Source: Platerodrilus igneus (lineage: Eukaryota > Arthropoda > Insecta > Coleoptera > Lycidae). From it: a stretch of DNA of 64,000 bases. How positions within the stretch are numbered: position 1 is the stretch's first letter; the number at the start of each line of letters is the position of its first letter. The stretch lies in contig JARFIW010000500.1 in NCBI GenBank assembly GCA_036346225.1, forward strand, positions 4,402,001-4,466,000. Reading direction: 5' to 3'. Shown here piece by piece: positions 47,841-59,771 of this stretch. A model generated the notes under the pieces. It did no database searches. It had not been told where the DNA came from and saw only the letters and a list, made by a program, of their open reading frames with translations. A program made the position numbers and the translations under genes.

Positions 47841-48100
47841 ATTCTGTGGTACTAACTTTTGTAACCATTTTTATTTGTTTCAGCTCTGTGGTATCTGATC
47901 CTTTTTATTTCGCAGAAGAAATAATTTTATATTAAAAGAGAATGTTATTATCATTTTATTAGCTTTAGATTTATCATAAGAAAACATTCAATAGTAACAA
48001 ATACTTTGAAATTATTCTAAGAACAAAGCGCCTTTAAAAAGAAATACGTTATGAACAAGTCACTTGTGTTGCCTAATTCGTAGTCCGATTGCATCCATTT
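47841..48100. other. Unassigned stretch
   Basis: No gene recognised. Confidence 0.3.
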
Positions 48101-48900
48101 TTGAAATTATTAAGTTAATATAACGCTTGCGCACAGTGTCACGAGGTGACGCTTAAAATAGATCACCTGTTCTTGACGTGAAAGGTATCAAGGAAGAACT
48201 CGACCATCTTGCTCGAATACAGCGTTAGCGAAGCGGGTATATGAGAAGGTGTTGGAACTTTTACGTACCAGCTGGTGACTTAGGATTGCAATTTAGGTCG
48301 TCAGAGGGATGATGGTCGTTTTAGAGGGGGCCCGAGATGTAAAGTTCCCCGGCTCCGGTCAGGTGACCGGATCACTGTGTATAGTGACAACGTGGTTACC
48401 TGTCCTCGACATCCGTTAACGGCGAGATTATAAATTGGTAGGTTATTCTTATGCTAAAAAGGATTTTCTTAGCGCTTCGGTTAAAATTATAATTGGAAGA
48501 CACCTTTGTTATAGAAGAATTTGGGGCCGTTCGTAGAACTTTTTTCAGAAAAGCGCGATGAGAAGATGTCGGTCGTTTATTGTGGGATTCCCATCGGCGA
48601 GGTTTTGTTAACCAGATGAAGCCCTAAATCTGTGGATCGGAATTCTTTTAAAAGCAACAGTTTCTTTACGTATGCAAAGACCAGGTATTTAAAACCCTCG
48701 TTGACATAGGAGTCAATTCCTGGTGAGTGTTTGATTATTTTGTGTTAGTTGCGGTGGAAGTTTTGTTACCACGTCTTCTAGACTTTTGAAAATGCTCATA
48801 GAGTCGTTAATGATATCAAATTTTATGAGAGGATTAATGATACCAAATTTTATGAACGGATTAATTTTGCACTTAAGTTTTAACATAGAAGGCTGTAGAA
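48100..48900 (+). pseudogene. Gypsy-type gag end and protease fragment
   Basis: A plus frame near 48,690-48,715 reads VFKTLVDIGVNSW, in which LVDIG matches the aspartic-protease LVDTG box with Thr replaced by Ile. Upstream GC-richer DNA (48,280-48,620) has no clear motif but may be the end of gag. It lies after the RT of the split gypsy element, so it cannot be that element's own protease unless rearranged. A second copy is more likely. Confidence 0.45.
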
Positions 48901-49545
48901 GTAATATTGTTCTAATAATCTTATATTAGATTCATTTTCTTATTTAATGTTAAAAATATAAAGAGGCAAATTTGCTCTTTCGAAGTAATCCAAAGTTGTT
49001 CTGTAGAACATGTGAGATATACATGTGGCTGTATAAAGAGGTTTGTAAAGTTCACTTTCACTTATAAATGTCTTATTATAGTATGCTCGATAATTATTAG
49101 ATTAACAGTGTCATTCCTGTACCATGTCAATATAAAATATTCTTAATTTATATAATTTGCATGCTATTTAAATTTTTTTGTTACAAATACTACAATCGAG
49201 GCTTATTTGTTATTTATCGTCCAAATAGATGCGGTAGCGCTTAATCCTCCTTTCTCTTTCCATGCCTGTTCATAATTGAATTTACGTTATATCCACGCCC
49301 ATTCTCATTGCACACGCTTGAGATAATTCCCAGACTAAGCCGCGAATATCGTATAGTTCGTGAGTCTATTGGAAGTGATAACTTCAAGAATAAATTCTTG
49401 CCAGATAATAAATTTAAATATCGCTTCACTGATGCCCAACGTCAAAATAGTTGCATTGGCGTGCCTGGCTCACCACCAAACAAACAAAAAAAATAGTTGC
49501 TACAATACTATTCCCCAAAAATGCCCTAGAACTTATTCTGCCCTT
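48901..49545. other. Unassigned stretch
   Basis: AT-rich. Small frames on both strands at 49,241-49,496 carry no known motif. Confidence 0.3.
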
Positions 49546-49549
49546 CTGT

Positions 49550-49832
49550 TTCTTTTATTTCTTTCCACATATATCTTTACTCTACTACTATTTCTATAAC
49601 CTATTTGTTATTAACTTTGTCTGTCCATGTTGTCATCCTCATACACCTGAAGCACAACATTCCAAAAGGTTGCTACCGTTTTTCTGTCTGCTTTTCCTAC
49701 TACCCGTATTTCATAGGCATACTGTGCTGTGCTCCACACATATGCTTTTAACAGTTTTCTTCTTGTTTCTATGTTTGTTGTCTTTGATCATAGGCGCTGT
49801 TCTTTCTTGTTAGATGCAGTTCGGTCCACTTC
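49550..49832 (-). pseudogene. RTE-like LINE copy B, C-terminal coding fragment
   Basis: It matches 50,650-50,890 of LINE copy A: the CTGTGCTGTGCTCCACACATATG block occurs in both. This is the end of the RT gene, where copy A has the LYGCEA-type and CYRRM motifs. It is truncated at both sides. Confidence 0.75.
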
Positions 49833-50576
49833 TATTGTTCTACAATTATATACCCTATTTCTCCGACATTCAGAGGTTGGGGAGGGGGGAGCCTGTGGCT
49901 GCCAAGTTCCCCCAGCATTTGAGCATTTGCCGATTCAATATTTTTCCAATATATTGTTTTGCACAGTCAACATTAGTTGCAGATATTTCACACTAACACT
50001 TGTAGTTGTTTATAATATTCATCAAATTTATTTGCGCTTATTTTTTCGTCATTAGGTTTCCCTCTTAAAACTGGTTGGACCAGTACCTCCACTTATTTAT
50101 ATTCTGAGCTAGGCTACAGAGTTCGCTGAAATTCCCACACAGCCTATATACACCTCGGTTTCCCTTCTATTGTTTTCTAATTATATGCCCTATTTCACCG
50201 AGGTTCAGTGGTATGTGAAGGGGATTAAGCAGCCTCCGACTGCCAAGATCCCCCAACACTTTAATATTTGCTAAATTAATAGTTTTTCATTAAATCCTTT
50301 CGCACAATTAGCATTATTGGATAATATTGCAGAGCCAGTACCTGTAGTTGTTTCTAATAATTATCATGTTTAAGTACAGTTATTTTTTTCGTCATTAGTT
50401 TATCCATCTGGGAACTGGTTATGCATACCTACATTGATTTCTATTCTGAGCTAGCCTACACATTTCCCTGAAATTCCTACAGCCTACATCTTTCGCTATC
50501 TGTGTGCAATAGTCTAACCTAGGTCTACCTTTACTTCTTTTTTTTTCCTATCTCTGCTTCTAATATTTATTTCGTA
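49833..50576 (-). repeat. LINE 3' UTR with internal duplication of about 330 bp
   Basis: The segment from about 49,827 (CTTCTATTGTTCTACAATTATA) is repeated from about 50,161 (CTTCTATTGTTTTCTAATTATA). Both contain a GCTGCCAAG(T/A)TCCCCCA-type core and a GTAGTTGTTT.TAATA end. It follows the stop of LINE copy A, so it is read as its 3' UTR, duplicated in tandem or made of two head-to-tail copies. Confidence 0.7.
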
Positions 50577-53480
50577 CTATTCCCTCGTCCGTAGTATGTG
50601 GCCTGGTATTTTATCTCTCCTATTTTTTACCGTTTTCCACACACTTATTTCTTCCCCTACCATTTTTAGTACCTCTTTGTTCCTAACTTTGCCTGTCCAT
50701 GATATCTTCATCATACGTCTGTAGCACCATATTTCAAAGACTTCTACCTTTTTCTTGTTTGCTTCTCCTATTGTGCAGGCTTCACAGCCGTACAGTGCTG
50801 TGCTCCACACATATGTTTTAAGACACTTTTTCCTTGATTCTGTTTGTTGTTTTTGAACGTAGTAGTTGTTTTCTCTTGTTAAATGTAGCCCGACCTTGCG
50901 CTAATCTTTGTTCTATATCTTTTGTGCTTTTCCCTTTTTGCGTTATTTGGTTTCTTAGGTAGCAGAAATCTTTAACCTCTTGTAAGTTCTTGTTAGCTAT
51001 TTGTATTCTTGTTTTTGATTTATTTTCCCCTCCTTTGCATACTAGTACTTTAGTTTTATCTTTGTTAATTTTCATACCGAATCTCTCTGTTAGAACCGTT
51101 TCCATTTCATTAAGAGCAGTTTCTAACTCTTCCTTACCAGATACTAATACCCCTATATCATCTGCAAATCTAAACATATAAATTCTTTGTTTTCTGCATA
51201 GTAATTCCAAATGTCTTCCTGCATTTGACAGTATTCATTACCTCTTCAATGTACAAGTTGAAAATTAATGGGGATAGGGAACATCCCTGTCTCACCCTTT
51301 CCTAAAGTTTACGTTTCTACGTTCCTGCTCTAATTTTATTACTGCTGTTTGCTCGTTTTATAAGCTATGTACTATTCGTCTATTCCTATAACTCATTGCA
51401 TTTTTTTTGAGTGTTTCAAACATTTTTTTCCATTTTACATTGTCGAATGCTTTTTCCAGATCTACAAACGCTTTTCCCCTTTTCTATTGTTTTCGCCATT
51501 ATTACTCTCAGAGTTAAAATAGCCTCCCGTGTTCCCCTGTTTTGCTTATACCCAAATTGATCCTCTCCTAGTATTTCTTTAGCTCGTTTTTCATTCGTCT
51601 TTGTATAATTCTAGTTAATATTTTTTACTCATGTGCTGTCAAACTTGTTGTTCGAAAACTCTCACATCTATCCACGCCTTTGTTTTATGGTATAGTTACT
51701 GTGATGATACGTTTGAAATCCTTGGATATCTCGCCTGTCTCATACATATAGCTTACAAGTTGGAAGAGTCTTGTCCAGCGACTTTTAGAGTTTCTGCTTG
51801 CACCTTATCTCTAGCCGGCGCCTTACCATTTTTCAGACCCTTTAATGCTAATTCAAACTCATCTCTAAGTATAGGATATCCCAAGTCATCTTTTACAATG
51901 TCTAATTCCTGTTCTAATGCTGTTAGTTCCTCTCCTGCATATAAATTCCCTATATATTCTTGCTATCTACCCACTTTCTCTACATTTTCTATAATGGTGT
52001 TTCCTCCCGCGTCACGGTTGAATATCCCTATAATTGATTCTAATTAGTTTGTATGCTTCATCTGTCTTTCCTACTTCCATCTTAGTTTGTACCTCTTTAC
52101 ACTTTGCGTCAATCCATTGCTCTTTAGATTTTTTGCATTTGCGAATAATTTCCCATTTTATGGCTTTATATCTGTTTTCCAGCTTCGTCCGGTCTGTTTT
52201 TGTATTTTCGGCTTTTGTTATCTATGGTTTCTTATTTTCTTTTTGTGTATACCCCAAAATATCTTTCTCCGCCATGTCTAAGCTGGATTTAATGTTATTC
52301 CATTCTGTTTCTACTTCCTTAGTATAAGATATTTCCCCGATATCTTTCAGCAATTTATTTGACTTTTTCCGAATCTTTCTTGAATATCTTTATTTTTTAG
52401 CTACTCGAAGACAAAGTGCCTTTTTCCGTTCCTTATTTTCAAAATTTTTAAATTTAAGCGCGGCCTTCATAATTACGATGTTGTGGTCAGTGTCTATATC
52501 TGCATCTGTGTAGCTTCTACAGTCTTTTATTTGATTCCTAAACAGTTGTCTAACAAGAATGTAATCTATTTGATATCTTCCTATATCTCCTGGCATCTTC
52601 CACGTATATCGTCTTCTAGCATGATGTTGAAATAATGTGTTTGTAATGGTTGGTTAAATTGTTCTTTGTCGCAAAATTCTATCAGCCTATTTCTCCTGTC
52701 GTTTCTCGTGCCTAAACCAAATGAACCTACTACCACTCCTTCTCTACCCTCACCAACCACTGCATTAAAATCCTCCGTAATTATTAAATTTCCATGTCCT
52801 TTTACGTATCTTAGTATGTCTCCGATATCTTTGTAGATCGCTTCTACCTGTTCGTGACTGTAGCTAGAGGTGGGTTTATATATACTTGTATTTTTATTAC
52901 TGTGTTTACCGGTTTAGATTCTAATCTAACCATGAGTACTCTTTCATTCTTTTGTAAGTAATTTTCTACACAGTGTCCTATCTTTCTTTGCATAACTATC
53001 CCCACACCCAAAATTCTTTACTCTGCTCCTGTATGACCTACCCTGTAGTCTTTGCTCTAAAAATCCCCCGCCTCTGGGCACCGAACTTCGCTGATCCCTA
53101 CATGTCTAGTGCTAACCTATTCATTTCGATATTTAGGTTTTCTAGCTTACCTATTTGCTTCATACTTCTATCATTCCACGCTCCGACTCGCAAAATGTTC
53201 CCGACTTTTATTCTGAACTTTCCGATCGCATCCTTCGAAGTAGTCCCTTCCCGGTGATCCGAATGGGGGACTATTTTAACTCCGGAATCTTTTACCCCAG
53301 AGAATGCCATCATGTTTATTACAATTTAAATATGCTGTGTACTTGGGAGGTAATGTGGTGGTTCCGTTGCCTTCTACATCGCGGTAGTATGTCTTAGACT
53401 GCCGTACCAACCCCTATGGTTTCTGCTAATCTAAGTACCGAAAGAGCCGCTGCCCTCTTTCGGTTAACTATAAACAGAGA
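50577..53480 (-). pseudogene. RTE-like non-LTR retrotransposon, copy A
   Basis: Minus-strand pieces in order: 5' UTR (53,480-53,320), APE endonuclease start RVGAWNDRSMKQIGKLEN (about 53,190-53,135), and endonuclease end RYQIDYILV followed by TDHNIV (about 52,580-52,480). RT blocks follow, with GCSLSPLIFNLYIEEVMNTV (about 51,290-51,230) and FADDIGVLV (about 51,165). After them come KDFCYL (about 50,970), YGCEACTIGEANKKK and EIWCYRRMMKISWTGKVRN (about 50,790-50,680) and a final HILR. Endonuclease plus RT in about 2.9 kb fits the RTE group. Stops and frame changes make it dead. It sits inside a gypsy-type element of the opposite strand. Confidence 0.88.
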
Positions 53481-54898
53481 ATTAGTGAGTACTGTGCATA
53501 ACTAACGTTGCCGTTGCTGAAAAAGCTTTTCGGGTTATCAAGGCAGCTTACCTGCAAGGCACTCCTAAAATACACTCAGCTATGACGGCGACTTCCTATA
53601 TTCAATGTTACTGTTTTGATTATGCTCTGGAGAGTACTTTGTTTTAGTTGTGAAAATCAAACGGATTAGAAGTGATAGCATTTACAGTGCAGTTTGCAGA
53701 GAAGCTAGTTATCGTCTATTATTACCGAGAAGGAAGCGTTGGCACTAGTTCATTGTTTGAATCAATGGTGCACCTTAATATTGGGACAAGACGCTGTCAT
53801 TATTACTGACCACATGGTCCTAAGCTTTTTAATGTCGTGCAAACAACGTTCGGCTCGACTGTCGCGCAGGATCATGTTCATACAAAAATTTGATTTTAAA
53901 ATGGTGCATTATAAGGGATCAGATAATAACGTGGCCAATACCTTATTACGATATCCCATTCGTGGTTTGGAAAACGGAAGGAGAAAGACGTTAGGAGATC
54001 CCCAGATTTGCTTACTGAAACTAAACATAGACTGCACACAACTGCGGAGGAATTTTGAATCAATCAGTATGGATCAAGTGGGAGAAGGGTGGATAAGAGC
54101 AAAGTTAGAGGCATGGAAGGTTCAAGCTAAGGATGGCAGACGGTCGAATGGAGTAAACAAAAGCGGAAAGCGGTTTGCGGTAGACGAGAAAATATTTTTT
54201 ATAGACGAAAATAATTTTGGACATTGCTTTAAATTGTGCGTGTCAATCACCCAAGTTCGGAAGTTTGTCTTAGCGCATCTATTAATAAAGTGCATTTTTG
54301 CAAAACCAAAACATATTGGCACATACGATAGTTTCTTTATTGACCTTTTATTGTACGGCGCATTTTAGCCAGTTGCGAATTGTGCGAAAAGGCAAAATTT
54401 GCGCCAGCAGGTGATGGCGTATTTAAGCCTATTATAGCCACCAAATTAGGGTAACTTGTTTGTTTAGATCCTATGGGTCCGTTACCGGAAAGTAGTGGTG
54501 GAGTGACACAGATTTTCGTATTAGTCGTTGCGTTCACTAAATATGTCAAGCTATACGCTTTAAGGCGAGCTACCACTAAAGCGCCTTTGCGTAAGATTTT
54601 TAATAATTATATACCGGAGATTCATAAACCGAATTGCATTTTGAGCGACAACGGCACTCAAATCACGGGTAAAGTGTGGAAGAAGAAAATGAGAGCCGTA
54701 GAAATAAAAGTTAAATATTCATAGACGTCTTTCTGTAGAGAAACCTTACCAAGCGATACAATAAAGAAGTAGAAGGTTATTGAGAATATACTATCATGAG
54801 AAGTATACCGCATGGCCAAATGCGCTTGGTTTTGTAGAGAACTATCCAAATAGTGTGGTTAATATTAGCACTGGATATACGGCGCAATACTTACAAAC

Positions 54899-54907
54899 AG
54901 GTTTAAT
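54899..54907 (+). repeat. Foldback target duplication, left
   Basis: AGGTTTAAT, identical to 55,084-55,092. Confidence 0.75.
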
Positions 54908-55083
54908 TTCTTAATTTTCTTTGGGAATTAAACCACTTATATTTTTTAAAATCAACTTTATTTTGACAACGATCCTAGGTCATGGATCGAAACGTAAATA
55001 AAGTTGATTTTAAAAAATATAAGTGGTTTAATTCCCAAAGAAAATTAAGAAGAATGCTTAACAAACCACAACAAACATACAGG
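54908..55083. mobile_element. Foldback element of 176 bp with perfect 50 bp arms
   Basis: The arms 54,911-54,960 and 54,999-55,048 are perfect reverse complements. The 38-base loop contains a small GATCC...GGATC stem followed by GAAACGT. The element is flanked by an identical 9 bp AGGTTTAAT and splits the integrase frame of the gypsy-type element, which reads on correctly after it. It encodes nothing. The loop resembles the hammerhead-ribozyme region of Penelope-like elements, but core bases differ. The origin (Penelope fragment or MITE) is open. Confidence 0.88.
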
Positions 55084-55380
55084 AGGTTTAATAAACACTA
55101 ACTCTATTGAGAAATATGTAGACACTCTCACGGTCTCTACGGCTGAATCGCCGAAAGAAACTATGTGGTAACTAGCCTATGAGAGATTAATATCTAGGGT
55201 GCAGCGCAAGGTTGACCGCATTAACGTGAAAATTCGTCCTGTCTTTTTCGTGGGAGGAATCTGGTCCTAGTTAAAACACATTTTACATCGTTTGCGGAAC
55301 TTAAATATATAAAGAATGCTTTCTTGATGTACGAGGGGTTTTCTGTGTATTATGTCAGGCCGGATCGAACTCGTACATAA

Positions 55381-57500
55381 TCGATGACTAGCAAGGCAGC
55401 GAATTATCGCAGCAGAGCGTGGCCAATTTTAAGGAATACAAGGCTGCCACGCCTGTTGGTGGTAAATAAGCTTTAGAAATTTTGTTCTGATTTTATTATC
55501 AATTTAATTAGATACTTATACTTTTAACTATCTATTGTTTTTTTTTTGTTTATAGGCGTGGTATATCGTTGCCAACGTGCACGTATGGTATGGTATTTTG
55601 ATTTCCACTAGTACTTAAAACGGGGTTAGGTGGTGGTTCAGAATTTAACACAGTATACAGGCGGTAGAGATTGGGACATTGTCTCGTGCAAGATAGCATG
55701 CCAACCAGGTTCGCCGTCGCACTATCCAATTTTAAATAAAATATTAACTTCGTTTATTATATTAATCGCATTTTAAGTTGTTGTGCTTCACGCGTTGCTA
55801 TACTATTGCGCAATTGTTTAATATAACGTATAATTACGCGGCAAATTACGTGCCATTTCGTATCAAATACCGAACACGTATAAAGGTGATGCAATAATCA
55901 AATTTTCATGCACAATGTAAATAAAAACAATTTACTCACTTAAATCGCACCTCGCAGCCAAATCTCAGGGTCAATGTTTTGTGGGTCACATCACGCCATT
56001 TTGACTCCAAATTTCCTTCGTTCAAACTCTATTCATTTGTAGAGGAACGATGAGGAACAACCAGGTATGAGGAACACGAAGGTAAAGATAAAGGAACCTA
56101 CAAAGAGAAAAAACACACACACAACATAGGTACATGTTCTTGGCTTCAGGTCTCGTATCCTAATGGCCGCTTTCGATACTGCTCGCACCTGCGCATTCTT
56201 TTGCGCAAATGCAACTGTCCGGAATGACGGAAATTGACAAGTTTATTTAAAAATATTCGCGGGAATTTATTTACAAATTAAACAATTTACATTGCCAATT
56301 TTGGCATGTAACAAAGTGGCATCACCACTTTCACATAGTTGTTGTAGTGTTATTTCATTCTTGTAGCCAGCGTGCGTTCTTTTGTGCATTATGATTACTT
56401 TATTAAATAATTGAATTTTAGTACAGTTTTGATTCACATGTGCCAATGTTAATAGTGAACCCGAACCCTTGACACAATATCGAATAAATCACCTTAGTCT
56501 CTGGAACGTTAAGTGTGATTTGCTAGAACCAGTTTAGTTCGAAACAAAGAAGTTGCTATAGAAAATCATGTGTGGAGAGAGAACCTGTTGGATGAAAAAT
56601 TGAATCTGGAACTGTTGCGCCATACCTAAAAGCAAAGCGTACTTAAACAGAAAAACCTGGAACGAGCTGTGAGATTGACACATGTTGTTAAATCGCTTCT
56701 ATAAAGTTGTGTCAAAATGAGAAAGCAGTTAATTCAAGGAAATGCAAATAACTTGGGAGATTGGAACACAGAAAATGATCATATTTTGAATTTCCTTTAT
56801 TTTCAAAATTTTTATATTTTAAATTTTTCTTCAGATAATCACAAAATCATGTAGTGCACTCTGCTCTGTAATCCATTTAAGATTTACTTTTTAACGAGCG
56901 ATCACATTTATCATTTGAAACAAAATATGGGTTATTATCATCAATAAAATGAGTAAAATTTTCAACAAAATTCGACGTATCTCGAGAATTTTGCACGAAA
57001 GGGTTTGATCTAGTATTGTTCAATTTATTCAGTTAAAGTCACCTCACCGCATGTCCAGTAATGTATATTTAAATTCTAAACAGCTGAGTGTAACACTAGT
57101 GCGTAACTTTAAGCAAACATTAGATAACAAAAATGAGTTTATTAATTTTAGTTAGTTAAATGACTTTTTAGCACGAAAACAGCATAAACTTTGGCATGTG
57201 CATTAATAACATGGCTATTTCAATGTAATATTAAACTAGGGTCCAGAAATAAACAGAAAACCGCTCAATATATTAAATACAAACGTTAATAGCGATAGGG
57301 ATATTGAATTCTTTCTATTCAATTTAGAAAAACATAGATTTCGTTAAATCACCATGCATATGAAAGTTTACTTGTACACATTCACATGAGTTAAAAAACG
57401 AACCGTTAAATTATTGGATTAGACTGGCGCATCCTACAACCACAGTAGTAATTAAACCAGCTATAAAAACTAGTGCATTATTGTAAACTGTGGAAGAATT
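55381..57500. other. Unassigned, includes probable 3' end of the gypsy-type element
   Basis: No gene is recognised. The stretch behind the integrase (55,440-55,900) may hold the untranslated 3' end and LTR of the split gypsy element, but no second LTR is available to compare. A pyrimidine run with TTTATAG|GCGTGG near 55,542-55,560 looks like a splice acceptor. Confidence 0.35.
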
Positions 57501-58034
57501 TAAGAGCTCGCACAGATTCAAAGAAACTACACCATGGTAGATTACTTCCTAATATACTTGTACTCGTACATCTGTAAAAATGTTTTGCAAGCGTAAACAA
57601 ATGGCGCCCACCTCAAATGTGTAGAAACGAATGGTCGGCACTCAAGGAGAATAACATTGGCCTCAATCTTAGAACAGCGGTGAGACGTACGATCCCGTGA
57701 AATCTAAATTAGCATGCAATGCCCCTTATAAAACCCCGAGATATTATAAGGAGGGGATCAGTCTGATTCAAATCATTAAACACCAGCAATCAACTTCTCA
57801 AAACCCGATTGCGGTGCAAGAGGATGTTCGAAAGACGAGTAGGTTAAGTGACTGGACGGTAGCCAAAAATGAAGGCTGCTTGGTTTTAGACAGGTCCTCA
57901 GGCATGACTAAACACGGACATTACATGCCAATCTGGTGAGAAGGTGAAAAATATGTTTATCACTCTCGAAAACGGTTTTTTAAAAAATTTTTATTAGCGT
58001 GAGAACATTACAACACTGATGTCATACATAATCT
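57501..58034 (-). repeat. Errantivirus copy 1, probable 3' LTR
   Basis: The right edge is set by the polypurine tract that follows. On the minus strand the LTR would begin AGATTATGTATGAC. A TTTATAAGG box near 57,724-57,732 (minus) could be its promoter. The left edge is a guess because the matching 5' LTR lies beyond the window. Confidence 0.45.
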
Positions 58035-58043
58035 CCCCTCTAA
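58035..58043 (-). other. Polypurine tract of errantivirus copy 1
   Basis: The minus strand reads TTAGAGGGG just before the proposed LTR start. Confidence 0.55.
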
Positions 58044-58109
58044 GTCTAGCGCTACCTCTATTTATACTACTTCCTTATTTAATGCATTTGAAATACATAA
58101 CTCCTCCGG

Positions 58110-59760
58110 CCCTAAATGAGAACTATGGGGAACCAGAGTTCGAAAGTCCAGGAAAGTTCCTTGTCTCATGTTTTGTGCTATCTTCGTTTACATTTTTAGC
58201 TATTGACTTCTTAAAAAAATATCTACAAATTAAATACAATATCAGAAAAATAATAGTGACATACAAAATTATCGTATAAAAGCTAATATTCTTAAAATTG
58301 ATTACAGGACTTTAATTTACTTAATTCTAGTTTTTCATTTTCCAAAACTCGATAGACCTAATTTAATTCATTGAGATGTATCGGATCTATTTCTAAAGGT
58401 TTAAGGTCAAAGTTTGGCATTTTTGAATTATTCGCATAAACTTCTAAGCGTGGTAATACAATATTCTTATAACTAGAAATTTCATTAACAAAAGTTTTTA
58501 ACACTACTTCATCGATTAACACTTCACAAGAATCTTTAAGTTCTAGCAAATAGCTACCGTTTATAAGAATGCTGTTTTTCACTTTTCCGCACTTGTGTAT
58601 AACAACTAAATTATGAGGCACTACGATGATCCATTTGTTCTTCTCCAGTTTTTGAATTTTCTTTGTGGTTATCTTCACCGGTATTTGGTGACAATTACGT
58701 ATATTATCGGCGTACCTTATCAATTCAATTTCGCATGGTGCTGTTGAAGTAATTTTTAATGTTTGTAATTGATGACAAATAAATTCTGCCTGAGTGACTT
58801 CATAACAATTTGTGTCAGGAAATGCATAGGTGTGGTCGTTTAACAAAAGGTATTTTGCACTAGGGATGATCATCTTAAAAGAAGTCTGATGTGGAGTAGG
58901 TAGTGGATACAAATGATAATAGATAAAATCGTCCATTTCAACAATTAGTACTTCCAAAATAAACACTATACTGTTATCTTTACTGTAGCAACGTATTAAG
59001 TACTGTCATTTCGAATGGGAATTTCTTGCCTTGTAACTATTTACTGGCTGTGGTTAGTTCAGAAAATAGTTCATGGGGTTCTACCATAGCATCATGAAAA
59101 ATATTTAATTTAGAAAAAGTAATAGCAACTTCGATTCGTTCCAATAGATCATATAGAATCTGAAAATTTGTGGAAAATTGCAGAGCTAATCTTTCTAGAG
59201 CAAAATAATGGAAAGCTTCTACCTTGTCCAATACTTAAATTTTTAATTTCTTTTGGAATCTCCTCGATTCGGGCTTTTAGAATATATTGATTGTGAGCTA
59301 ATATTTTAGAATTATTTTCGAAATTCTGAAGGGAAGTTTGAAATAGAGTTATTTGAGCATTAACTAAAGATTTAATTTTTTCTTCGTTATTAGTTAAAGA
59401 TGAAAGGGCATTGTCATATCTTTCTCCATCGTTATAATCTAAATTTCCGGTGAGAAACTTTAATGCTGAGCCTACACCGTTAAAAAGAGATCGTTTTTCT
59501 CGTTTATTCCAAAGCGGATTTAATTGTGTTAATTGTATCTCAATTTTATTTTCTAAAATTTGGACTGTGTGATACGAATTGTGAAATGATTGGTTGAATT
59601 GGAATACATGTGGGGATAATGATAGTGTATTTTGAATTTGTTCATATTGAGCATTTAAAGTCAAAAAGTTTTTTGTAATATTAGCAATATCATAAATTTG
59701 AATAAATGTCCAAAAATCGGTTTTTATTTGAGCTGTGCCTAAACGAAGAGGAAGAATTCC
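58110..59760 (-). pseudogene. env: Errantivirus copy 1 env, frameshifted
   Basis: An N-terminal part begins near 59,760 (frame ending NFLTLNAQYEQ at about 59,640). A furin-type KREKR site followed by a fusion-peptide-like glycine-rich stretch lies at about 59,510-59,470. A heptad-rich helical region follows to about 59,240. After a frame change the region continues at 59,231-59,037 and then 58,966-58,358 with spaced Cys. After another frame change comes a hydrophobic membrane anchor (about 58,290-58,215) and a short charged tail. Errantivirus Env is a class of insect retrovirus entry protein related to baculovirus F. At least three shifts prevent a full protein. Confidence 0.85.
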
Positions 59761-59771
59761 GGGGTTGTCGT

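Larger units (their letters stand above)
53500..55380 (+). pseudogene. pol: Gypsy-type RNase H and integrase, 3' part of split element
   Basis: The plus frames read EKAFRVIKAAYL (about 53,520), then the RNase H block with ALVHCLNQW, ITDHMVLSFL and HYKGSDNNVANTL (53,740-53,945). The integrase core follows with VAFTKYVKLYAL (about 54,530-54,565) and LSDNGTQI (about 54,640). A HEKYTAWPNALGFVENY stretch follows (about 54,793-54,845). The C-terminal end reads VKTHFTSFAELKYIKNAFLM and ends VYYVRPDRTRT (about 55,345-55,378). A foldback element interrupts it at 54,908. Stops are present. Confidence 0.85.

Noticed and set aside
54961..55010. An active hammerhead ribozyme
   Set aside because: Two bases of the CTGANGA core are changed, so only a degenerate resemblance is claimed.
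57697..57939. 80-codon plus frame
   Set aside because: It lies in the proposed LTR of errantivirus copy 1 on the opposite strand and has no motif.
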